Shown in pieces: positions 49,553-56,674 of a stretch of 64,000 nt of DNA. Position 1 is the first letter of the stretch, and the number at the start of each line of letters is the position of its first letter. The notes under the pieces are model-generated. The model was given only the letters and a program-made list of their open reading frames with translations. It searched no databases and was not told the DNA's origin. The position numbers and the translations under genes are program-made. Source of the DNA: Methylobacterium sp. Leaf125 (GTDB taxonomy: Bacteria; Pseudomonadota; Alphaproteobacteria; Rhizobiales; Beijerinckiaceae); contig NZ_LMNU01000001.1 of the NCBI RefSeq assembly GCF_001423085.1, positions 1,047,495 through 1,111,494 on the forward strand, read 5' to 3'.

Positions 49553-49831
49553 ATGACAGCAGAAACCGGAGATCCGCCGGAACGGCTATCCAAGGTTGTG
49601 CGCCTCTCGACGCTTCTCGCAGATCAGGTGCTGGCAGCGCAGGCCGCCGAGCAGCCGGTTCCCAAGGCCCACATCAACGCGTTGCTCGACGCAGCCATCA
49701 TCCTCGATAAGTACCAGGTCGCGTTGCCGGCGCCACTCGGCCAGATCGTCGATCAGATCAGCGACGTCGAAGATCAGGAAGCTGGCCGTCTCGCATGGCT
49801 GTTCCGGCCATTCCAAGGGTCCGCAAGGTAG
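49553..49831 (+). CDS. Small hypothetical protein (92 aa)
   Basis: A mostly helical 92-residue protein with LSTLLADQVLAAQAAEQPVP and NALLDAAIILDKYQ. It has no signal or membrane segment and was not recognised. It lies 112 nt after cdh on the same strand. Confidence 0.5.
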   Translation: MTAETGDPPERLSKVVRLSTLLADQVLAAQAAEQPVPKAHINALLDAAIILDKYQVALPAPLGQIVDQISDVEDQEAGRLAWLFRPFQGSAR

Positions 49832-49917
49832 AGCTCGCCCTTCCGTCTCGTAGAAACCGCTGCAACATTCACCTAACCGCGCCCAGCGGAGGCGGAGCGT
49901 TGCTGCTCAAGCCGGTC

Positions 49918-50082
49918 TCAACGATCTTCAATCAGCGCTTCGACCGACTGGATCTTGGCCTCGAAATCAGCGATCCGCTGCAGGACACCCCTGCTCGGGA
50001 GTGGTTCACCCGCTTCCGCTTCCAGCACCAAGAAATGCTGTTCAGCCCTCAGGCGTTCGATGAGCGCTTCCAGATCTGACAT
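49918..50082 (-). CDS. Short hypothetical coiled-coil protein (54 aa)
   Basis: Reading the minus strand from ATG at 50082 gives MSDLEALIERLRAEQHFLVL followed by an acidic EAEAGEPLPSRGVLQRIAD and FEAKIQSVEALIEDR, then a stop. Two helices with heptad-like Leu/Ile spacing around a Pro turn look protein-like, unlike the Arg/Pro-rich shadow frames around it. TGG-rich sequence upstream gives only a weak ribosome-binding site. The function is unknown. Confidence 0.5.
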   Translation of the reverse strand: MSDLEALIERLRAEQHFLVLEAEAGEPLPSRGVLQRIADFEAKIQSVEALIEDR

Positions 50083-50308
50083 ACCAGGGGAAGCTCACCA
50101 CGGCGGAGCATGTTCCTCATCGGTTCAGGCTCATCCTTAACACCTGCCTACCGCGATGGACGGACCTTCGTCCCTGGCGCCCGACCTGTTCCGCATCGCG
50201 GATCACGCGCGTCTATGCCCAAGCCGCCGATCCATGTGTGCTGGGCGCAAACGTGGTGTCACCGACCAAGGGTGGCGCATCGAAGAAGGCTGAAGCGATG
50301 GCGCGCGC
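50083..50308. other. Gene-poor stretch upstream of small frames
   Basis: No convincing coding sequence, RNA or repeat was seen here. Frames on both strands are rich in Arg, Pro and Ser. Confidence 0.4.
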
Positions 50309-50467
50309 ATGCCTCGCGCGGCCGCAGTCAAGGTTGTCGCTGACGAGACCGGCGAACGCGAGGCGGCCGCGATCCTCGCGCCGTTCGGCGAGCTCCCGGG
50401 CGACTTTGTCGAGAGCATACAGCGCGCGCGGCGCAATCGTTCACGCGGCAGGGGCGCTCGAGGATGA
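50309..50467 (+). CDS. Possible very small protein (52 aa)
   Basis: ATG at 50309 opens a frame with protein-like composition: AAAVKVVADETGEREAAAIL, then APFGELPGDFVESIQRARR and a basic tail. It may be a real small gene or the end of a decayed one; the basic RNRSRGRGARG tail near the stop is suspicious. No family was recognised. It converges on the amidase gene. Confidence 0.25.
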   Translation: MPRAAAVKVVADETGEREAAAILAPFGELPGDFVESIQRARRNRSRGRGARG

Positions 50468-50476
50468 AGGCGATTC

Positions 50477-51967
50477 TCAGATCGTCGGGGCCGTCCACCC
50501 GCCGAACTTCTCTTCCAGGCATCGTACCAGGGCGAGCGCAATATCCTCGCGCCACGGCCGCGCGGCTATCTGGACACCGATCGGCATGCCCTCGGGGGAG
50601 GTTCCGATGCGAACGGTGGCCGTGGGCCAGCCTGTCAGATTGTGCATCTGCGCATAGCCGACTCCTGTCTGCAGCGTGGGATCGAAGCTCTTTCCATGGT
50701 GCGGCGCGACGTAAGGCAGCACCGGAGACAGCAGGGCGTCGTATCCGCGCATGAAGCCCATCATGGTGTTGCGGTAAGCATCCCACCGCGTGAACGCGGC
50801 CAAGGCGTCCGTAGTGCTGGCCATTGCAGGGGCCGAGCGCGATGAGAGCGATTGCTCGAAGAGCGGTGAGATCTGTTCGGTCCCGACGGACTTCAGGAAC
50901 GCGCGCACCCCGGCGCCCCCATCACCACGGGTCATGTCGTAGTAGATCGTTGCGGCGCGGTCGGCCTCAGGTGGGCGGCGCTCCTCGACTCTTACGCCCA
51001 AGTTCGCGAGTGCATCAGCAGCGGCGCGCACCGCGGCGGCGATTTCCGGCGTCGGCGCAAGAGTCCCGTCATTGTCAAAGTAGGCGAGGCGAAGCTTCGG
51101 CACAGCCACAGTGCGGCTGTCGAGCAATGGCATATCGATGATGGTGTAGTCTTGGAAATCCGAACCCGCGATGATCGGCAGCGCGAGGGCGAGGTCATCG
51201 ACCTTCCGGGCGATCAGACTGACATGGAAAACCGAATTCCGGGCACCCATAGGTCGAGGGAACTGCCCGGTCCGCGGAACACGACCCGATGTGGGCTTCA
51301 AGGCCGCCAAGCCGCAGTAATGTGCCGGCACGCGGATGCTGCCTCCGGCGTCCGTACCGAGCCCGAGCGGCGAACCTCCCGCCGCGACGATAGCCGCCTC
51401 GCCGCCGCTGCTTCCGCCCGGCGTCCGTGTAAGGTCGTACGGATTGTTGGTCCGCCCATAGATCAGATTGTCAGTCTCGAGCGCGCCAGCCAGCTCCGGC
51501 ACATTGGTCTTGCCCAGGAGAATTGCGCCGGCAGCGCGAAGGCGAGCAACGGACGTTGCATCCGTCTTCGGCACGTAGTGCGTTCGGCCGAGCGTTCCGC
51601 CCGTGCAGATGACGCCCTCCGTCTCCAAGGTGTCCTTGATCGTTATCGGAACGCCGTGGAGAGGACCCTTTGATTCGCCGCGGGCGAGCGCAGCATCAGC
51701 TTCGTCTGCTTGCCGACGGGCAGAATCAGCAGTGAGCTGGACGATGGCGTTCAGCTTGGGGTTGATGCGCTCAATACGGCCCAGGTACGCCTCGACCACC
51801 TCGCGAGAACTTAGCCGCTTGGAGCGAATGGCCTGGGCAAGTTCGCCCGCGGAGGTCGCAGTTGTCGAACTGGAGGCGCCTGCAGATTTTGCGGGACCAA
51901 ACGCGGCGACAGCACCGGTGGCCGCCATTCCGCTGAGAACCGAACGGCGTGCAATCCGATTGGACAT
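50477..51967 (-). CDS. Amidase signature enzyme, probably Tat-exported
   Basis: The ATG at 51967 gives 496 residues starting MSNRIARRSVLSGMAATGAV, a twin-arginine-type signal. The amidase Ser-cisSer-Lys triad is evident: Lys in HGVPITIKDTLETEG and the Ser residues in TPGGSSGGEAAIVAAG and GTDAGGSIRVPA. The C-terminal end has LTGWPTATVRIG and GMPIGVQIAARPW. The substrate is unknown; periplasmic amidases of this group hydrolyse amides or peptides. Three 16-bp direct repeats lie 66-112 nt upstream. Neighbours are unrelated small genes. Confidence 0.9.
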   Translation of the reverse strand: MSNRIARRSVLSGMAATGAVAAFGPAKSAGASSSTTATSAGELAQAIRSKRLSSREVVEAYLGRIERINPKLNAIVQLTADSARRQADEADAALARGESKGPLHGVPITIKDTLETEGVICTGGTLGRTHYVPKTDATSVARLRAAGAILLGKTNVPELAGALETDNLIYGRTNNPYDLTRTPGGSSGGEAAIVAAGGSPLGLGTDAGGSIRVPAHYCGLAALKPTSGRVPRTGQFPRPMGARNSVFHVSLIARKVDDLALALPIIAGSDFQDYTIIDMPLLDSRTVAVPKLRLAYFDNDGTLAPTPEIAAAVRAAADALANLGVRVEERRPPEADRAATIYYDMTRGDGGAGVRAFLKSVGTEQISPLFEQSLSSRSAPAMASTTDALAAFTRWDAYRNTMMGFMRGYDALLSPVLPYVAPHHGKSFDPTLQTGVGYAQMHNLTGWPTATVRIGTSPEGMPIGVQIAARPWREDIALALVRCLEEKFGGWTAPTI

Positions 51968-52032
51968 CCAACTCACCTTCGATGGTCGCTCTGAGCGCAG
52001 TTGCCAGCAGCTACGCCATTCGTTTCCGCGCC

Positions 52033-52079
52033 GGTTCTTCGAAGGGCAGGTTCTTCGAAGGGCAGGTTCTTCGGATACC
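52033..52079. repeat. 16-bp direct repeats upstream of amidase
   Basis: GGTTCTTCGAAGGGCA occurs at 52033-52048 and 52049-52064, followed by a partial copy to 52079. Each full unit contains the palindrome TTCGAA. The repeats sit in the amidase promoter region and also upstream of the divergent gene at 52262, so they may be regulator sites or a slippage product. Confidence 0.7.
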
Positions 52080-52261
52080 TTACGGCGTCGGACGGCTTCC
52101 CGAGCAAGCCTTGCACCATCCGAGACGATGGTCGGCACGCGGGGAGTGCGACGGATTGTGACTGCTCTGGTGGAGCCGGTCGGGACACGGAACGAGAAGA
52201 CAGGGCGCCTGAGAGTGGCGCGGCTCGCGCAGTTGGCCGAGCAGAAAGGGTAAGCCGAGAG

Positions 52262-52549
52262 ATGTCCGACGACTCCCGTAAGCTCGAGATCCTCGTGGGC
52301 CTGTACGAACTCGCAATCAGTCGGCTGTTCGAAACGGTCCCGGAGGGAGGCGAAGCCAAGCGACTCTTCGTCGAGGACGTCCGGCAGCTCCTGGGCAGCA
52401 CGAACGAGGTTCAGCCGCACTCACCGGCCGCTCAGACGTACGAAGCGCTCCTCCGGCGCCTTGGGGCGGCTCCCCCCGATGCTGCTGGTGGTTTGGGCGT
52501 TGTGCCAACGCCTGAGCGGGGCCTTCCCGTATCCGGCTCGGGCGAGTAG
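52262..52549 (+). CDS. Small hypothetical protein (95 aa)
   Basis: The ATG at 52262 follows AGAAAGGGTAAGCCGAGAG. The first ~65 residues are helical and acidic (MSDDSRKLEILVGLYELAIS, RLFETVPEGGEAKRLFVEDV). The tail is Gly/Pro-rich and probably disordered. It was not recognised. It may share the regulatory region with the divergent amidase. Confidence 0.5.
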   Translation: MSDDSRKLEILVGLYELAISRLFETVPEGGEAKRLFVEDVRQLLGSTNEVQPHSPAAQTYEALLRRLGAAPPDAAGGLGVVPTPERGLPVSGSGE

Positions 52550-52745
52550 GCACGCGTCGTTCCCATCGAGCGCCATGGCGATCGGGTTCAGGGGGGACTG
52601 TAAGCGTCCACCAGTCAGGCATTTTCAGAAGTGCTTTTCGAGCCACACCCTGCGCACAACGATCGACGTTACGGACAAGCTGCCACACTCCGCGCAAAGG
52701 CCTCCCGCATGCCTCCGTCATCGAGACCAGCGTAGGAGAGCCGCT

Positions 52746-53024
52746 ATGAGCAACAAAGGGCAGTCCAATGGCGCTGAGGTCGTCCAGTTCCCTCCACGGG
52801 TGGCGCTCACCAGTCCAGACGCGGACATCGCCTCGATGATCGAGGTGCTTCAGGACCAGCTTGCCTTGGCTCGCGAAGGTAAGCTGCGCTCGGTGGCCGT
52901 CGTCTCGGTTTCTGCAGACGGCGAGGCCGTTGGTACGCAGTGGTCGTGCAAGGGCGCTGACGTCACGAGTCTGATCGGCAAGCTGACGGTGCTGACGCAT
53001 GACCTCATGGCAGCTCGGAAGTAG
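52746..53024 (+). CDS. Small hypothetical protein (92 aa)
   Basis: The ATG at 52746 follows TAGGAGAG, a good ribosome-binding site. The protein has MIEVLQDQLALAREGKLRSV, then AVVSVSADGEAVGTQWSC and LIGKLTVLTHDLMAARK: a helix, a short beta hairpin and a helix. This looks like a compact conserved domain. No function is known. Confidence 0.6.
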   Translation: MSNKGQSNGAEVVQFPPRVALTSPDADIASMIEVLQDQLALAREGKLRSVAVVSVSADGEAVGTQWSCKGADVTSLIGKLTVLTHDLMAARK

Positions 53025-53077
53025 CGACAACACATGCCCCCGCGGCTCCAGCCAATGGGGATCGGAAGGCTGAACAC

Positions 53078-53296
53078 ATGGCGACGTCATTCAAGGGCCT
53101 CTACCTGTGCCTGCCGAAGCAGGCGCAGCCGACGCGCATCCGTGCGGAGGATGGCGAGCATGGCCAACTCACGCTGTCACGGGAGGATTACGAGGCTCGT
53201 GGTGGCCAGCCGCCTTGGCAGAGTCTGCCCTGGGAAGGCGGAGAGGCACTTGCACCCGACGCCACCGGCAAGGACATTCCGGACACCAGCATGTGA
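53078..53296 (+). CDS. Small hypothetical protein (72 aa)
   Basis: 72 residues from MATSFKGLYLCLPKQAQPTR, with a weak GGAAGGC site upstream. The C-terminal half is rich in Gly, Pro and Trp (QPPWQSLPWEGGEALAPD) and acidic. It was not recognised. It follows the 52746 gene by 53 nt and may be co-transcribed. Confidence 0.5.
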   Translation: MATSFKGLYLCLPKQAQPTRIRAEDGEHGQLTLSREDYEARGGQPPWQSLPWEGGEALAPDATGKDIPDTSM

Positions 53297-53337
53297 ATGG
53301 TAGCCCCTGCGGATCGGACGACCGGCCCAGCGGCGCG

Positions 53338-53502
53338 ATGCCACTGATGCCCGTCGCACCACCCGCGCGCTCAAGCGTGCTATCCGGCAGCATGCCTCGT
53401 TGGTTCTTTCTCCTCTTCGCCATCGCACTCGGCTTGTCCGTTATGGGCGGTGTGCTGATCTTTCTGCGGTCGCCGACGCCGGTCGAGCAGCCTTCGAACT
53501 AA
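53338..53502 (+). CDS. Tiny single-pass membrane protein (54 or 36 aa)
   Basis: From ATG 53338 (54 residues) or 53392 (36 residues) the frame encodes MPRWFFLLFAIALGLSVMGG followed by VLIFLRSPTPVEQPSN. One membrane helix with a short hydrophilic tail resembles many small stress-associated membrane proteins. The later start is equally likely. It follows the previous gene closely. Confidence 0.45.
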   Translation: MPLMPVAPPARSSVLSGSMPRWFFLLFAIALGLSVMGGVLIFLRSPTPVEQPSN

Positions 53503-53735
53503 GCCGTCGTGGGCAGGCAGCCGTTGCGATCAAGCGCGCGCTGTTGGCAGCGCACCGACCTGCGTGGTGTAGCGCGGGCGGCGCATCTCGAACTTCGTCG
53601 ACCAAGTCCGTTTCTCGGTGAGCCCACCCCGGGCGGGCACGACGGCACCCCGACCGAAGCATGCGGTGCAGGCGTCCAGAGCCTCCATCAGCGGTGCGCC
53701 GCGCTCCCGGTCGAGCTGACCGATCAAGGCTCGTG

Positions 53736-53795
53736 GCGCGTCCGCGAGGCGTGTCGGGTCGGTCGTGAGCGAATCGACACGCCTCGCGGACGCGC
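53736..53795. repeat. Perfect 21-bp inverted repeat (large hairpin)
   Basis: The arm at 53736-53756 is the exact reverse complement of 53775-53795, with an 18-nt loop. The arm begins GCGCGTCCGCGAGGCGTGTC. It has no T-tail and no adjacent gene end within 200 nt, so a simple terminator role is doubtful. A REP-type palindrome, a mini-element end pair or a structured RNA are alternatives. Confidence 0.9.
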
Positions 53796-53959
53796 GCGAC
53801 GGCGAGCGGACTCGCATCAACGACAGTTCCGGGGAGCGCAGGTTTCGCCTAAAGGACGAGGCGTAGGCGGCCAGCCGGCGCGCGGCGTGGCGCTGAGAAG
53901 ACGCTGCCCTGACGCCGGTGCGCTACGCGGACGCATTCAACTCCTGCGGGTACAAATCC

Positions 53960-53986
53960 GGAAACACTGACGGCCTGGGCTCGGTT
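53960..53986 (+). promoter_or_regulatory. Possible EcfG-type stress promoter
   Basis: GGAAAC at 53960-53965, a 16-nt spacer and CGGTT at 53982-53986 loosely match the general-stress sigma EcfG consensus (GGAAC, N16-17, CGTT). It lies about 80 nt upstream of the DUF4142 gene. Two mismatches make this weak. Confidence 0.3.
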
Positions 53987-54063
53987 GGCGCGGTATCAGG
54001 AGGATCTCACGAGCGTCTTCGTTCGCGAGAGCCTTGTGCCAACCAACTACACGAGGAAATCTC

Positions 54064-54690
54064 ATGCGTCGTCTCACCCTCAGCGCTGTCGCGCTGGCCT
54101 TTACCATGCCTTGCATCGCGCTTCCGGCCGCCGCTCAGAACGCGTCAGGCTCAGCATCCGAGCAGAACCCGTCGAGTTCGGCATCCGAGAAGACGGGCAA
54201 CAAGGCTGCGGCGATGGGCGAGGCGGAAGCCAAGCACGCCGCCGACACCACGACCGTCGGTCTCCTGGCTCTCCAGACCAGCCAGATCGCCCTCAAGAAA
54301 GCGCAGAACCCGAAGGTGAAGGAGTTTGCGCAGCTGGAGGTCGCCGAGCAGGAGACGATCGCTGACGTGCTGAAGTCGATGCGCGATCAGAGCACGCCAG
54401 CCAGCGGGCAGGTGAAGGCTCCGACCGCCGACACTGTCCAGTCGAACCTCGACGCCAAAGGAAAGGCGATGGTCGAGAAGCTTCAGAAGGCCGACGCCGG
54501 ACCCGCCTTCGATCGTGAGTACGTGCAGAGTCAGATCGAGGGGCATCAGCAGTTGCTCGAGATCCAGGAGGCCTACCTGAAGACCGGCAAGGATCGCGAG
54601 AACCTCAACGTGACGAAGCTGATGCGTGGCCAGATCAAGGAGCATCAGATGCTCCTTCAGGATATGCACAAGCAACTCGGCCGTAGCTGA
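54064..54690 (+). CDS. DUF4142 family periplasmic protein
   Basis: The ATG at 54064 follows ACGAGGAAAT and gives 208 residues. A signal peptide (MRRLTLSAVALAFTMPCIAL, cut after AAAQ) is followed by a Ser-rich linker. The ferritin-like helical DUF4142 domain comes next: LALQTSQIALKKAQNPKVKE, FAQLEVAEQETIADVLKSM, FDREYVQSQIEGHQQLLEIQ. Such proteins are stress-related and of unknown activity. A hairpin follows the stop. Confidence 0.9.
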   Translation: MRRLTLSAVALAFTMPCIALPAAAQNASGSASEQNPSSSASEKTGNKAAAMGEAEAKHAADTTTVGLLALQTSQIALKKAQNPKVKEFAQLEVAEQETIADVLKSMRDQSTPASGQVKAPTADTVQSNLDAKGKAMVEKLQKADAGPAFDREYVQSQIEGHQQLLEIQEAYLKTGKDRENLNVTKLMRGQIKEHQMLLQDMHKQLGRS

Positions 54691-54700
54691 TTTGAGTCGA

Positions 54701-54731
54701 TCGTCACCCTCTCCTCGCAAGGGGGTGACGA
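54701..54731. terminator. Hairpin after DUF4142 gene
   Basis: TCGTCACCC (54701-54709) pairs with GGGTGACGA (54723-54731) just after the DUF4142 stop. There is no clear T-tract, so it is a moderate terminator candidate. Confidence 0.45.
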
Positions 54732-54812
54732 GCTCAGGTCGATAGACTGTCGTTCTCCGAACCTATCAAAGTCGGTCCAGATGCCTCCAACGAGTGGCCA
54801 CGTTCTCAGAGC

Positions 54813-55016
54813 ATGACATACCGTATCATATTCTACGATGCTCACGGTGAGATCGGCTCACGCTTAGAACCGAGCGACCTGGAAGCGGCCAAAGCGCATG
54901 CTGAGGAGGGCTTGACCCTGCATCATGCCGCGTCCGTCCGGATCGTTGACGGCAACGATGACGAGGTCTGGGTCAAGCAGGCCGCGGGACGCGCAGGTGG
55001 CGTCCCTCAGGTTTGA
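54813..55016 (+). CDS. Small hypothetical protein (67 aa)
   Basis: 67 residues, MTYRIIFYDAHGEIGSRLEP onward, with EAAKAHAEEGLTLHHAASVR and IVDGNDDEVW. The beta-alpha-beta pattern resembles the many ~65-residue conserved hypotheticals of Methylobacterium-like genomes that read like a sequence-stamp domain. Its role is unknown. A hairpin terminator overlaps its last codons. Confidence 0.65.
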   Translation: MTYRIIFYDAHGEIGSRLEPSDLEAAKAHAEEGLTLHHAASVRIVDGNDDEVWVKQAAGRAGGVPQV

Positions 55017-55024
55017 GGGACGCC
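54999..55024. terminator. Terminator hairpin overlapping a stop codon
   Basis: GGCGTCCCTCA (54999-55009), loop GGTT, and TGAGGGACGCC (55014-55024) form a perfect 11-bp stem. It includes the TGA stop of the 54813 gene and lies between convergent genes. Confidence 0.65.
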
Positions 55025-55032
55025 TTGAGGTT

Positions 55033-55350
55033 CTAGTAGAAGCCGCGGCGGCCATAACCGCGATCATGTCCATAGCCGTGACCGCGCCCTCGACCATAAC
55101 CGAAGTGACGGCCGCCGAAGCGCGGCCCGAAGTGATGACCGCCACCGTAGCCGCGGCGCCCATATCCATCCCCGTAACCGCGGCGCCCGTATCCTCCGCC
55201 GCCATAGCCATATCCGTATTGGACGTTTCCTACAGCAGTCGCAGTTTCCGGCATCGTTGTAACACCAAGCGGTGTTGCCGAAACCGGGGCCGATGCCAGG
55301 AACAGACTGGCAGCCATCAGGCCAGCACCAAGCGTGAGTGTCTTGAACAT
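55033..55350 (-). CDS. Secreted Gly/Tyr/Arg/His-rich protein
   Basis: 105 residues. A signal peptide (MFKTLTLGAGLMAASLFLAS then APVSA) is followed by about 60 residues of low-complexity repeats: GYGYGGGGYGRRGYGDGYGR, HHFGPRFGGRHFGYGRGRGH. Gly/Tyr-rich secreted proteins of this kind occur in many Hyphomicrobiales and may associate with envelope or metal. No function can be assigned. GGAGAAACC precedes the start. It converges on the 54813 gene. Confidence 0.75.
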   Translation of the reverse strand: MFKTLTLGAGLMAASLFLASAPVSATPLGVTTMPETATAVGNVQYGYGYGGGGYGRRGYGDGYGRRGYGGGHHFGPRFGGRHFGYGRGRGHGYGHDRGYGRRGFY

Positions 55351-55447
55351 AGGGTTTCTCCCTGCGGATCCGCTTATCCGAGCAGCTCGCTCCGGAGACC
55401 TACCAGCCTCAATCTGAACGACGCCCGCGTCGGCAGCATCTCTGCAA

Positions 55448-55573
55448 TCAGCCTACGAACCAACATGCCCCGAGCATCACGGCCGCCCTGGCAGCGGCCA
55501 TGCCAAGCAGGGTCACGCGACTGACCTGATCGACCTTGTCGATGGTGTCGCCGGTTCGATGTTCCCCACTCAC
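55448..55573 (-). CDS. Possible tiny membrane-associated protein (41 aa)
   Basis: From GTG at 55573 the minus strand encodes SGEHRTGDTIDKVDQVSRVT and LLGMAAARAAVMLGACWFVG before a stop. A hydrophobic C-terminal helix and a GGAGAG sequence 8-10 nt before the GTG make it plausible. The short length and GTG start keep confidence low. Confidence 0.35.
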   Translation of the reverse strand: MSGEHRTGDTIDKVDQVSRVTLLGMAAARAAVMLGACWFVG

Positions 55574-55811
55574 GGATGCGCTCTCCAGGCCGGCCTGTTC
55601 GCTTCCTCATTCACGACGCCGTTCGTGGTCGGGATCGTGCCTGTTCCGCGCTAGACGCGCGCGGTCATGCCTGTCTCCTTTCCGCCCAGGAGGGGAACGG
55701 TCGAGGAGCGGTCGAGGTCGGTGAACGGAGGTGCGGCGAGATACCCATGCCCCTCGTCACTCAGAGAGGCGATGCATACGTCCCGAGGGCACTTGGAGAG
55801 GAACGAGCGGC
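55574..55811. other. Gene-free 238-bp region
   Basis: No clear gene was seen. Short frames here are Arg-rich. It must contain the promoters of the divergent flanking small genes. Confidence 0.4.
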
Positions 55812-56168
55812 GTGAACGTGTTTGCCGAACCTTTTGAGGATCACACAATCGGCTCTGCGGAATGGAGGTCTGCTCTCTTTGCGGAAGCGGTTCGCCACAC
55901 GGCTCATCTCGCCGGTCCCATCAAGGTAAGTGCTCTGCAAGAGCACCTCCTGGCGTTCACTGGTGGAACGGAGGAAGAATGTAGGGGCGAGATCCTCATG
56001 ACGCTCTGCCTGCTGATCCACAGCGGCCTCTACACGGCCAACACCTACAATCGTGCTACGATGACCCTCATCCTGAGCGAGGCAACGACCTTCACGGCCT
56101 CGCACGTCCTCACCATGCACATGCACGGAGAGCACGAGGCCGGCGAGGAGGATGAGGAAGAGGCGTAA
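55812..56168 (+). CDS. Hypothetical acidic protein (118 aa)
   Basis: The GTG at 55812 follows GGAGAGGAACGAGCGGC. The protein is acidic and largely helical: MNVFAEPFEDHTIGSAEWRS, ALQEHLLAFTGGTEEECRGE and ILMTLCLLIHSGLYTANTYN, ending with HMHGEHEAGEEDEEEA. The His/Glu-rich tail could bind metal. It was not recognised. ATG alternatives further downstream cut into the structured part. Confidence 0.55.
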   Translation: MNVFAEPFEDHTIGSAEWRSALFAEAVRHTAHLAGPIKVSALQEHLLAFTGGTEEECRGEILMTLCLLIHSGLYTANTYNRATMTLILSEATTFTASHVLTMHMHGEHEAGEEDEEEA

Positions 56169-56674
56169 GGTTCGCACCCAAGCTTGCCACTGATCCCGGT
56201 GTTCGAAACTCCTTCCGTGTGAGGCACGCCCATGAAGGCGACCTGATGACGGGACGTGTCGCCTTGATGATGAGCCGATTTGAGGAAGTCAAAGCCCCGT
56301 GCCGGTGAGGGCTGCAGGGCTTCGGACATCGACAATTGGTCAGCGTTCCCGCGGCCTGACAGCCCTAAACCGACGGCGGTTCGTCCTCACCGCGCACGAT
56401 GCGACGACCGAGGCCGATGGACTTCGCCAGCTTCGAGCGGCGGGCTGCATATTTCGCGGCAACGTTCGGGCATGCTCCACCGAGCCACATCGCAACGGCA
56501 GCAAACGTGCCGAAGGTGTGGTCGACCTTACTGAACGGGTGTGGCCGCCTCTGCGGTGGCGGATCGTCGAGCGGCGCAGCAGGACAATCGGACGTCGGAC
56601 CATCGAGGACAGGTACGGCTCGAAGCGCGGAACGAAGGCCACCTGCTGGCGAACCGCGCGAGACCAACCAGCTG
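56169..56674. other. 506-bp region without a supported gene
   Basis: Frames here are Arg/Ser-rich on both strands. A 41-codon minus-strand frame (56365-56490) is the only slightly protein-like one. It precedes the 3' end of the diguanylate cyclase gene. No repeats or RNAs were seen. Confidence 0.4.

Larger units (their letters stand above)
53503..54063. other. 561-bp gene-free region with long inverted repeat
   Basis: No convincing gene. The main content is a perfect 21-bp inverted repeat (53736-53795) and, near the right end, a possible promoter for the DUF4142 gene. Confidence 0.6.

Noticed and set aside
56365..56490. Minus-strand 41-codon frame with KYAARRSKLAKSIGLGRRIV
   Set aside because: It is slightly protein-like but has no ribosome-binding site and continues from a long Arg-rich shadow frame; too weak to call.
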